Positions 30,462-39,733 of a stretch of 64,000 nt of DNA are shown in pieces. The DNA lies in assembly GCF_905171775.1 (NCBI RefSeq), contig NC_053490.1, forward strand, positions 89,167,286-89,231,285. The letters are read 5' to 3'. This stretch comes from Rana temporaria. Lineage: Eukaryota; Chordata; Amphibia; Anura; Ranidae. Numbering within the stretch: position 1 is the first letter of the stretch; each line of letters starts with the position of its first letter. The position numbers and the translations under genes were made by a program. Under the pieces are notes generated by a model that was not told where the DNA came from, ran no database searches, and saw only the letters and a list, made by a program, of their open reading frames with translations.

Positions 30462-31000
30462 GGGTCTCCGGCCATTCATAGAGAGGAAACCCGCAACCTG
30501 GAAGGAAGACTGGGTGGAGATGGAAGCACCAGGGAGCCGTGACAATGCTGCTCTGGGGAGCTCTGTGTACAGGCAAGTCTGTCATAATGTGCTAGTATGT
30601 GGTATATACTAGTACATTGTGGCAAAACGGTTCAGAAGCCCCAGTTTTTATTTTGGGCAGTTTATTACCGATTTAAACTGCTCCATCCTGATCACATGAT
30701 CCCAGGTCTCTGGTGTGAGTAAGTAGCTGCTGCAGGATAGAAGAGGGAGCGCCGACATTAGAGCCTAGGGGTGATGTCACAGCTCCCATATTTCAGATCC
30801 GCTTTCTAGTGCTCCCTGAGCCAAAGCGGCAGGATCGGGTGACTGGACCAAAGTCGATTAAAATAAGTATACACATCTTTTCTTACACAGGTTAGGCAGG
30901 ATAGGCAAGAGGAGGGTTTAGGGAACATTTTTAAGAATAATTAGAACTAAGCTTTCCTTCCACTTGGCAGAATGTACTAACTGTCGAACATGGCGGGAGT
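30462..31000. other. intergenic DNA, no gene seen
   Basis: Moderate GC. No transposon termini or protein similarity recognised. Confidence 0.45.
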
Positions 31001-31315
31001 ATAAACTTTGCCATTCTTCCTTCTACTGACCACCCATGTAAAGGGGCATTCTTCTTCCTACTGACCACCAACATAAGGGAGCATTCTTTTCTCTACTGAC
31101 CATCAACACAAGGGAGGATTTTTCTTCTTTTCTTCCTACTGACCACCAACTTGAGGGAGCATTCTTTTCTCTACTGACCATCAACACAAGGGAGAATTTT
31201 TCTTCCTACTGACCACCAACATAAGGAAGCATTATTTTCTCTACTGACCATCAACACAAGGGAGGATTTTTCTTCTTTTCTTCCTACTGACCACCAACTT
31301 GAGGGAGCATTCTTA

Positions 31316-31694
31316 AGCCTCATACACACGATAGGTTAACCGATGAAGCTGACTGATGGTCCGTCACGCCTACACACCATAGGTTAAATAACCGATCGTG
31401 TCAGAACGCGGTGACGTAAAACACAACGATGTGCTGAAAAAAACGAAGTTCAATGCTTCCAAGCATGCGTCGACTTGATTCTGAGCATGCGTGGATTTTT
31501 AACCGATGGTCGTGCCTACTAACGATCGGTTTTGACTTATCGGTTAGGAATCCATAGGTAAATTTTAAAGCAAGTTGGCTTTTTTTAATCTATGGTTAAA
31601 TAACCTATGGGGCCCACACACGATCGGTTTTGACCGATGAAAACAGTCCTTCAGACCGTTGTCCTCTGGTTAACCTATCGTGTGTACGAGGCCT
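31316..31694. mobile_element. TA-flanked hairpin MITE inside the minisatellite
   Basis: Ends AGCCTCATACACACGATAGG and CTATCGTGTGTACGAGGCCT with TA at 31314-31315 and 31695-31696. Minisatellite sequence resumes directly on the right (CTGACCACACATGTAAGGG). Confidence 0.82.
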
Positions 31695-32138
31695 TACTGA
31701 CCACACATGTAAGGGAGCATTCTTCCTTGAACTCCATAAGGCAACAACACCAATGTATAGGAGTATTCTTCCTACTGACCACACACATAAGGGAGCATTC
31801 TCCTTCTACTGACTTCCAGAGTAAGGGACCATCTTTCTATCTACTGACAACCAACATAAGAGAGCATTCTTCCTTCCACTGGCCACCAAGTAAAGGGATA
31901 ATCTTCATCCCACTGACCACACATGTAAATGGGCATTCTTTCTTCTGCTGTTCACCACTGTAAGGGAAAATATTTCCTCCTACTGACCACACCTAAGGGA
32001 GCATTCTTCCTTCTACTGACCACCTGCATAAAAGAGAATTCTTCCTCCTTCTGACTACTATAAGAGAGCATTCTTCTTTCTACTGACTGCACACGTAAGG
32101 GAGCATTCTCCCCCCTACTTACCGCCAAGGAAATGTGG

Positions 32139-32606
32139 TTAAAGTTTCACCCAAAAACTTAATTTTTAACATTAGATTGAGGCTCATTTTGTCAAGGGGA
32201 ATCGGGTGGTTTTTTTTTTAAATCGAAGCAGTACTTACCGTTTTAGAGATAGATCTTCTCCGCCTCTTCCGGGTATGGGCTGCGGGACTGGGCATTCCTA
32301 TTTGATTGACAGGCTTCCGATGGTCGCATACATCGCGTCACGATTTTCCGAAAGTAGCCCAACGTCGGTGCACAGGCGCCGTATAGAGCCGCACCGACGT
32401 TCGGCTTCTTTCGGCTACTCGTGACGCGATGTATGCGACCATCGGAAGCCTGTCGGAAGGCTGTCAATCAAATAGGAACGCCCAGTCCCGAAGACCATAC
32501 CCGGAAGCGGCGGAGAAGATCTATCTCTAAAACGGTAAGTACCCCTTGACAAAATGAGCCTCAATCTAATGTTAAAAATTGTTTTTCGGGTGAACTCCAG
32601 CTTTAA
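32139..32606. mobile_element. hairpin MITE, TTAA family
   Basis: TTAAAGTTTCACCC at the left and GGGTGAACTCCAGCTTTAA at the right. The arms pair through ACATTAGATTGAGGCTCATT, GCGTCACG and the GGCGCC / CCGACGTTCGGCTTC core. Confidence 0.88.
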
Positions 32607-32646
32607 GTTCCTTCTATTGACCACAATTATAATATAGCACTCTTCT

Positions 32647-33172
32647 TTAAAGCGGGAGTTCACCCATTTATTAAATTTTTTTTTTTCTCCCCTTAGATTC
32701 CTGCTCGTTCGGTCTAGGGGAATCGGCTATTTGTATTAAAATATGAGCAGTACTTACCCGTTTTCGAGCTGCATCTTCTTCCGTCGCTTCCGGGTATGGG
32801 TCTTTGGGAGCGGGCGTTCCTTCTTGATTGACAGTCTTCCGAGAGTCTTCCGACGGTCGCATCCATCGCGTCACTCGTAGCCGAAAGAAGCCGAACGTCG
32901 GTGCGGCTCTATACTGCGCCTGCGCACCGACGTTCGGCTTCTTTCGGAAAATCGTGACGCGATGGATGCGACCGTCGGAAGCCTCTCGGAAGACTGTCAA
33001 TCAAGAAGGAACGCCCATTCCCGCAGCCCATACCCGGAAGCGACGGAGAGGATGCGTCTCGTAAACGGGTAAGTACTGCACATATTTTAAAACAAATAGC
33101 CGATTCCCCTAGACAAAACGAGCAGGAATCTAAGGGGAAAAAGTGCCCTCTAAGGGTGAACCCCCGCTTTAA
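32647..33172. mobile_element. hairpin MITE, TTAA family
   Basis: TTAAAGCGGGAGTTCACCC at the left and GGGTGAACCCCCGCTTTAA at the right. Pairing blocks include GGAATCGGCTATTTGT, GGAACGCCC and GAACGTCGGTGC. Inserted 40 bp from the preceding family member, within the same minisatellite. Confidence 0.9.
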
Positions 33173-33424
33173 CTTCTTCTTTAATGTAGGGGAACATTTT
33201 TTTTCCTACTGACCACCAAAGTAAAAACAAAATACTTCCTTCTACTGATTACCAACGTAAGGGAGCAGTCCTCATTCTGTTGGCTAACAACCTAAGTGAG
33301 AAATCTTCCTCCTACTGACCACCCACCTACCCAATGTAAAAGTGCATCCTTCCTTACACTGACTATCAATACACGGGAAAAATCTTTGTCTTACTGGCCA
33401 CCAGTGTAACGTGGCATTTATACA

Positions 33425-33845
33425 AAATCTGTTAAAGTAATAAGTAGTATATGCTGTAGCTTCAGACCTGTGCCACATGACTATGATAATTAGGTTGTTG
33501 TCCAATCATGTTTTTTTTCTGTTTGGCATGGGAGCCCTGTAAAAAAATTGCTATAGGGCCCTGTGAGTTCTAGTTATGCCCATGCCAGCAGAGGTGAGTA
33601 TTTACCATCTTTTTGCATTGGCATCGTTTGTTGGCAATTGAGTGACAGTTCAACTTACTATACAAAATGACCGGAAGGAAAACCAAGGGTAAAGTCAGGG
33701 AAGTAAACAGCTTAATCACAAGAAATAGACTTAAATGAACAAAGGATTAGGCCGAGCAGTACAGATTCACAGGATGGGCAGGGATCCAGGTCTACAACAT
33801 AAATCAGTAGCTGTCCACAGTCACTAGACACAGTACTGTGCTCAG
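33425..33845. other. intergenic DNA, no gene seen
   Basis: No recognisable terminus or gene. Confidence 0.45.
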
Positions 33846-34228
33846 TTAACCATTTGCTTACTGGGCACTTAATCCCCCCTCCTGCTCAGACCAATTTTCA
33901 GCTTTTAGCGCTCTAACTCTTTGAATGAGAATTGCGCGGTCATACAACACTGTACCCAAATTAATTAGCATTAATCATTTTTTCCCCACAAATAGAGCTT
34001 TCTCTTGGTGGTATTTGATCACCTCTGCGCTTTTTATTTTTTGTTAAAAAAAAAGAAAAAAATTGTTTTTTTTTAAAAAAAAATACAAAACCGTTTTATA
34101 TTTTGTTATAAAATTTTGAAAACAGGTAATTTTTGTCCTTCATTGATGTACACTGATGAGGCTGCACTAACGGGCACTGATTGGCACTGATGGGCAGTGG
34201 GCACTGAGAGGTGGGCACTGATTGGCAC

Positions 34229-34354
34229 TGTGGTCAGTGGGCACTGAGAGGTGGCACTGAAGGGCATTGATAGGTGGCACTGGTGGGCACCTAGAAGTGG
34301 TACTGATAGGTGGCACTGATAGCTAGCATTGATGGACACTGATAAGTGGCAGTG
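34229..34354. repeat. 126-bp direct repeat, left copy
   Basis: TGTGGTCAGTGGGCACTGAG through GACACTGATAAGTGGCAGTG; identical to 34675-34800 as far as I can read. Confidence 0.93.
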
Positions 34355-34674
34355 GAAAGAAGAATGCTCACACTGATAAGTGGCAGTAGAAAGAAGAATG
34401 CTCCCTTATGGTAGTCAGAAGGAGGAAGAATTCTCTTTTATGCAGGTGGTCAGTAGAAGGAAGAATGCTCCCTTAGGTGTGGTCAGTAGGAGGAAATATT
34501 TTCCCTTACAGTGGTGGACAGCAGAAGAAAGAATGCCCATTTACATGTGTGGTCAGTGGGATGAAGATTATCCCTTTACTTGGTGGCCAGTGGAAGGAAG
34601 AATGCTCTCTTATGTTGGTTGTCAGTAGATAGAAAGATGGTCCCTTACTCTGGAGGAGAATGATCCCTTATGTG
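34355..34674 (-). repeat. inverted copy of minisatellite 31774-32086
   Basis: AGAAGAATGCTCCCTTATGG, GGTGGACAGCAGAAGAAAG, CATTTACATGTGTGGTCAGT, GGATGAAGATTATCCCTTTA and TATTTTCCCTTACAGTGG each occur in reverse complement and in reverse order within 31774-32086. Roughly a dozen bases are missing near ~34660. It begins with a 33-bp tandem stutter (ACTGATAAGTGGCAGTGGAA, repeated at 34372). Confidence 0.9.
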
Positions 34675-34800
34675 TGTGGTCAGTGGGCACTGAGAGGTGG
34701 CACTGAAGGGCATTGATAGGTGGCACTGGTGGGCACCTAGAAGTGGTACTGATAGGTGGCACTGATAGCTAGCATTGATGGACACTGATAAGTGGCAGTG
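34675..34800. repeat. 126-bp direct repeat, right copy
   Basis: Identical copy of 34229-34354, bounding the inverted insert on the right. Confidence 0.93.
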
Positions 34801-35345
34801 ATGGGCACTGATGTGTGGCAATGATGGGCACTGATCAGCACTTGTAGGCGACACTGATAGCAGTGCTGCCTAGGTAGCACTGATAAGGCACTGATTGGCA
34901 TCACTGGTGGGCATTGATAGGGGGCCCTCATGGGCATTGATAGGTGGCACTTTATTGCACTGGTGGGCACTGTGGCACTGGCAGGTGGCACTGTTGGGCA
35001 CAAATGAGGTGCCTGTGTCCCTTCCTCTTCGGGACCAATGTACCTTGCACAAGAGCCGGTTATCGGCTTTTTTTCTCCTCATGCTGACAGCGTGAGGAGA
35101 AAAAAGAAAACGATTACCGAGCTTTTGTTTACATCACGTGATAAGCTGTCATTGGCTGACAGCTGATCACGTGGTAAGGGGCCGGGATCGGCCCCTTACT
35201 CGGATCTTTGATCAGACGAGTCTCAGTGACTCGGTGATCACAGCTGCAGGGGGTGCGTGGGGAGCACGTCTATTGATGGCCTCCCGGCAAAGCATGTTCG
35301 CGCTGTAGCCGTCATTTGGCTATAGCGCGGATGCAAAGTGGTCAA

Positions 35346-36232
35346 AGAAAACTTGTACTGAAATACAAAAGTTGCCACTGCAAAACTCCATAGCAAAATG
35401 TCTCTGTCTACAAAACTTTCTGTCTCAGACATGAAACAAGCACACAGATCAGGACAGTCAGGGGAAGTAAAAAAATGATAGTCAGAGAGCTAGCTTATTC
35501 ATAAAGAAACAACATCCTCAATGCTTCCTTTTTACAGTGGTGCTTTAAAATGAAAAATCATAATCTCAGGATCTCCAATAGGGCTAAGCTACTCTGGAGG
35601 TTTTAATCTTTTGTTGCTGAAAGATTTAACCACTTGCTGGCAGCAGGGGAAGACTGGCCTGAGGGGCAGGAGGGCAATCCTAATAAGATGTACTAAGTTG
35701 GTGGCCCTAAGTGAAGACACTTCACTATTCAGACCTCAATCAGAGCGTGACCCACAGTCAGTGACACATGTTGGATGTTATGTAGCTATCTTGTTATGTC
35801 CTCCATTCATAATGCTTGCCAAAAGGAAGTCTTCCAGCACTTAATACCTTTGAACACAGCGTCTCCCCACAGGGATGTAGTCCCAAGGGAGGGGGCGAGC
35901 ACGCCGACTAACCCCCCAGCCAAAATAGCTTGGATGATGGGGGCAAGCTTACTGAGGAGAAACAGGAAGTGAGAAATTCAGACAAAGAAAAAAAAACATT
36001 TAGAAGGGAAATCAAAGGAAAAGGTAAGTGAACCAACAATGCACTGGCTTAAAGGGACCAACTTAGAAAATAAAATGACAAAATGATTATTATTTTTTTA
36101 TTGCATTTTAGTCTAAATATGAGACCTGAGGTCTTTTTGACCTCAGGTCTCATATTTAAGATGACCTGTCATTTTTTTTTTAACAGTGTAAAAATAAATA
36201 AAATCTAGTAAAATAAATAACAATACTTTTTT
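35346..36232. other. intergenic DNA with a perfect 20+ bp hairpin
   Basis: No gene recognised. At 36114-36160, AAATATGAGACCTGAGGTC is followed after TTTTT by its exact inverse. TTAAAGGGACCAACTTAG at ~36050 may be an old TTAA element end. Confidence 0.45.
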
Positions 36233-37711
36233 TTAACCACTTAAGCCCCGGACCAAAATGCAGCTAAAGGACCAGGCCCCTTTTTGCAAATCGGGACTGC
36301 GTCGCTTTAACTGACAATTGCGCGGTCGTGCGACGTGGCTCCCAAACAAAATTGGCGTCCTTATTTTCACACAAATAGAGCTTTCTTTTGGTGGTATTTG
36401 ATCACCTCTGCGGTTTTTATTTTTTGCGCTATAAACAAAAATAGAGCGAAATTTTTTGAAAAAAATGCAATATTTTTTACTTTTTGCTATAATAAATATC
36501 CCCCAAAAATATATAAAAAAAAAAAAATTTCCCCTCAGTTTAGGCCGATACATATTCTTCTACCTACTTTTGGTAAAAAAAAATCGCAATAAGCGTTTAT
36601 CGATTGGTTTGCGCAAAATTTATAGCGTTTACAAAATAGGGGATAGTTTTATTGCATGTTTATATATATATATTTTTTTACTACTAATGGCGGCGATCAG
36701 CGATGTTTTTCGTGACTGCGACATTATGGCGGACACTTCGGACAATTTTGACACATTTTTGGGACCATTGTCATTTTCACAGCAAAAAATGCATTTAGAA
36801 TGCATTGTTTACTGTGGAAATGACAGTTGCAGTTTGGGAGTTAACCACAGGGGGCGCTGATGGGGTTATGTGTGACCTGAAGTGTGTTTACACTTGTAGG
36901 GGGGTGTGGCTGTAGGTGTGACGTCATCGATTGTGTCACCCTATAAAAGGGATCACACGATCGATTATGCCGCCACAGTGAAGAACGGGGAAGCTGTGTT
37001 TACATACAGCTCTCTCCATTCTTCAGCTCCGGGGACTGATCGCGCTACTCCAGCGGCAATAGGGTCCGCAGGTCCCGCGGTCACGGAGCTTCGGACCGGG
37101 TCGCAGGAGCACGCCGCGGGCGCGCGCCCGCGACCCCACGGCTGGGCTTAAAGGGCAACGTACATATACGTTGATGTGCCCAGCCGTGCCATTCTGCCGA
37201 CGTATATCGTCGTGCAGCAGTCCTTAAAGCGGGAGTTTACTCTAAAAAAATTTTTTAACATTAGATTGGGCCTAATTACGGGAAGCAGAATCGGGTGTTT
37301 TGTTTAAAATCAATGCAGTACTTACCGTTTTAGAGATAGATGTTCTCCGCCGCTTCCAGGTATGGTCTTCGGGACTGGGCGTTCCTATTTGATTGACAGC
37401 CTTCCGACGGTCGCATAAAGCGCGTCACGAGTTGCCGAACGTCGGTGCAGACCTATACGGCGCCTGCGCACCGACGTTCGGCTACTTTCGGAAACTGGTG
37501 ACGCGCTGTATGTGACGGTCGGAAGGCTGTCAATCAAATAGGAACGCCCAGTCCCGCAGCCCATACCCGTAAGCCACGGAGAACATCTATCTCTAAAACG
37601 GTAAGTACTGCATTGATTTTAAACAAAACACCCGATTCTGCTTCCCGTAATTAGGCCCAATCTAATGTTAAAAATGTATTTTTTGGGTGAACCTCCACTT
37701 TAAGTGGTTAA
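36233..37711. mobile_element. long CCACTT/TTAA element with nested hairpin MITE
   Basis: TTAACCACTTAAGCCCCGG at the left; TTAAGTGGTTAA at the right. Family blocks in order: GACAATTGCGCGGTCGTGCG, AAATAGAGCTTTCTTTTGGT, TTGCGCTATAAACAAAAATA, CAGTTTAGGCCGATACATAT, TGGTTTGCGCAAAATTTATA, TGGCGGCGATCAGCGATG, GCGACATTATGGCGGACAC. The hairpin MITE 37224-37703 is inserted a few bases from the right end. Confidence 0.82.
37224..37703. mobile_element. hairpin MITE, TTAA family, nested
   Basis: TTAAAGCGGGAGTTTACTC at the left; GGGTGAACCTCCACTTTAA at the right. Arms pair through GGGCCTAATTACGGGAAGCA, ACGGTTTTAGAGATAGATG and GATTGACAGCCTTCCGACGG. Deleting it with one TTAA restores the host end CAGTCCTTAAGTGGTTAA. 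Confidence 0.9.
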
Positions 37712-38457
37712 AAGCGCCCCATGCCAACAAGCTTGTTTCGCTTCTCGCATACTTCTAGACTGTAAGCTCTAACGTGATTGTTAGAGTGAGTGCAGTAATT
37801 CTAGCCCTAGACCCCCCCTGTAACTCAAAACATGCAACCTTGAGAATTTTTTAAACATCCCCTATGGAGATTTTTAAGGGTAACTGTTTGACGCCATTCC
37901 ATGAGAAGGGTGCAATTTTGAAAGTGACATCTTGGGTATCAATTTACTCGGCATAACATTATCTTTCACAATATAAAAAAAAATTGGGCTAACTTTACTG
38001 TTGTCTTATTTTTTTATTAAAAAAAAGTGATTTTTTTTCAACCAAAAAAAAGTGTGCTTGTAAGAATTCTGCGCACATACGGTGTGACAAAAAGTATTGC
38101 AATGACCACCATTTTATTCTCTAGGGTGTTAGAAAAAAAATGTATAATGTTTAGGGGTTCTAAGTAACTTTCTAGCAAAAAAAACGTGTTTTTAATGTGT
38201 AAACACAGAGTCTGAAAAACAGGCCCGGGGCTTAAGTAGTTAAGTAGTGGCCAATGGTGGCCTAGCAGGTTTAACACAGGAGGAATCTAATTGGTAAGAC
38301 TCCCTTCAGCAGCAGGATGACATCATACCTGTTATAATGTCATTTAACATCCACTATGCTTCTGCACATTACCACTTATAAAACGTAGAGCTGCATCAGC
38401 TGAAAGTTCAACCCTTATTATAAAAATCTGAATCATATTACTCCCAAATTAGTACTT
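37712..38457. other. intergenic DNA, possibly tail of a CCACTT-type element
   Basis: Phrases such as GGGCTTAAGTAGTTAAG at 38228 and ACAAAAAGTATTGCAATGACC are reminiscent of the TTAA long elements, but no full element can be drawn. No gene. Confidence 0.4.
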
Positions 38458-38574
38458 TTACTCTTTCTAAAATGTGTTATAGTAAGCTGACCATTACCAT
38501 ATAATTGCCTGAAACACTCCAATTCTCACACCACACAAGTGTTGCTGTGCATTGCAATACGGGGTAATCTCTAA
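38458..38574. repeat. 117-bp direct repeat flanking a MITE, left copy
   Basis: TTACTCTTTCTAAAATGTG to ACGGGGTAATCTCTAA; matches 39012-39128 at all but one base (CCACACAAGT vs CCGCACAAGT). Confidence 0.95.
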
Positions 38575-39012
38575 TGCCGCATACACACCATCACTTTATG
38601 TGATGAAAAAAAACGACATTTTCTGTGAACTAAAAAACGACGTTTTTGAAACTTCAATTTTCAAAGACGAAGTTGCCTACACACCATCGTTTTTCTCACA
38701 ATGTTCTAGCAAAGCGAGGTTACGTTCCACAACGTTTTTCCATTGAAGCTTGCTTCATAAGTAGCTTCTGGGCATGCGCGGATGAAAAAACGTCGCTTTA
38801 AATAACGTTTTTGCTACACACGGTCAATTTCTGTGAAGTAAAAGTTGACGTTTTGAAAAACGACACATAAAATTGAAGCATGCTTCAATTTTTTTTGGTC
38901 GTTTTTTAGAAGACATAAAATGACGTTTTCCCCCACACACGGTCATTTAAAGTGACGTTTTTAAAAACGTCGTTTTTTTTCATCACATAAAGTGATGGTG
39001 TGTACGCGGCAT
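38574..39012. mobile_element. TA-type hairpin MITE between 117-bp direct repeats
   Basis: Ends ATGCCGCATACACACCATCA and TGATGGTGTGTACGCGGCAT, with long near-perfect inner pairing (ACTTTATGTGATGAAAAAAA and inverse). TA at both edges is shared with the 117-bp repeats. Confidence 0.85.
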
Positions 39013-39128
39013 TACTCTTTCTAAAATGTGTTATAGTAAGCTGACCATTACCATATAATTGCCTGAAACACTCCAATTCTCACACCGCACAAGTGTTGCT
39101 GTGCATTGCAATACGGGGTAATCTCTAA
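39012..39128. repeat. 117-bp direct repeat flanking a MITE, right copy
   Basis: Second copy of 38458-38574, directly right of the MITE; followed by unique sequence CAGCTGATCAGC. Confidence 0.95.
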
Positions 39129-39365
39129 CAGCTGATCAGCTTTTTGGTGTTAGTTTAAAGCAGTGAGAATAATGAAAGGGTTCCTCCCCTAGGCTATTGC
39201 CCTTCAATTTTCTCCTTTATTAAATAATTCTAATAGTGCAAAACGTGCTCCATACCTGCAAAAAAATAAATAAAATGCACAGATCTGGCATTGCAAGGGT
39301 TAAATCCACATCAGAATAAAAATCTCACCCATACTTTGGCCCATATTTGCATGTATTGTTACAAT

Positions 39366-39375
39366 AAGATGGCGG
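39366..39375 (+). promoter_or_regulatory. YY1-type motif AAGATGGCGG, candidate AMER2 core promoter
   Basis: AAGATGGCGG is the classical YY1 site, often found just downstream of transcription starts in TATA-less vertebrate promoters. It lies on the AMER2 strand 351 bp before the MDLHC start codon. The transcription start itself cannot be read from the sequence. Confidence 0.4.
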
Positions 39376-39610
39376 AGGCAGACAGCTAAACAGCTTGTGC
39401 CATGCGAGTCGAATATTTTCTGACAGGGATATACCTGCCGCCAAACATGCGCCGTGGGTAAATGGACAAGTTACATAAACCTTTTAGGAAAGGGGGAGCC
39501 TGTATTGGGTTGCAGTTTGCAGATTGATTTAGAATGGATGACAGTGAACTGGCACTAGCCCCATTACTGACGAAAACTGCTTATCCCCCCCTCCCTCCTC
39601 CCTGGTCGCC

Positions 39611-39733
39611 ATGGAGATGAACGGGAGCAGCCGAGAAGCTGCCAGTGAGAAATTCAGCATCAAGCATCTGTGGGGGTCTGCAGGAGGAAGGAGGCAGGAT
39701 CAGGGAGAAGGCAAACATGGACTTGCATTGTGA
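39611..39733 (+). other. overlapping upstream ORF or frameshifted N-terminal extension of AMER2
   Basis: ATG at 39611 has an excellent initiation context (GTCGCCATGG) and opens a 40-codon frame (MEMNGSSREAASEKFSIKHL...) that ends at TGA 39731-39733, 17 bases past the AMER2 ATG at 39717 and in a different frame. As it stands it is an overlapping uORF. As discussed in the findings, its start resembles the mammalian AMER2 N-terminus, so it may be the true start disrupted by indels. Confidence 0.5.

Larger units (their letters stand above)
31001..33420. repeat. ~36-40 bp minisatellite, interrupted by three MITEs
   Basis: Units of the form TTCTTCCTACTGACCACCAA then CATAAGGGAGCA recur from ~31015 to ~33415, with fairly high divergence. 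The array is broken by MITEs at 31316-31694, 32139-32606 and 32647-33172. The part 31774-32086 reappears inverted at 34386-34684. Confidence 0.88.
34150..35000. repeat. 10-20 bp minisatellite based on GGCACTGATAGGT
   Basis: Short units GGCACTGATGG, GGTGGCACTGATA and GGGCACTGAGA recur in irregular order. Interrupted by an inverted foreign piece at 34355-34674. Confidence 0.9.
33846..35345. mobile_element. long CCACTT/TTAA element with internal minisatellite and inverted insert
   Basis: Left TTAACCATTTGCTTACTGGG; right GGATGCAAAGTGGTCAA (TTAA mutated). The core blocks GAATGAGAATTGCGCGGTC and AAATAGAGCTTTCTCTTGGTG identify the family. The middle is a minisatellite of GGCACTGAT(A/T)GG units (34150-35000) interrupted by 34355-34674. 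The right third includes hairpins such as CGGCTTTTTTTCTCCTCATG with its inverse, and TCACGTGATAAGCTGTC. Confidence 0.78.

Noticed and set aside
39645..39716. Upstream extension of the AMER2 frame starting at 39645
   Set aside because: The codon at 39645 is GTG, not ATG. The first in-frame ATG is 39717 with strong context and begins the conserved MDLHC block.
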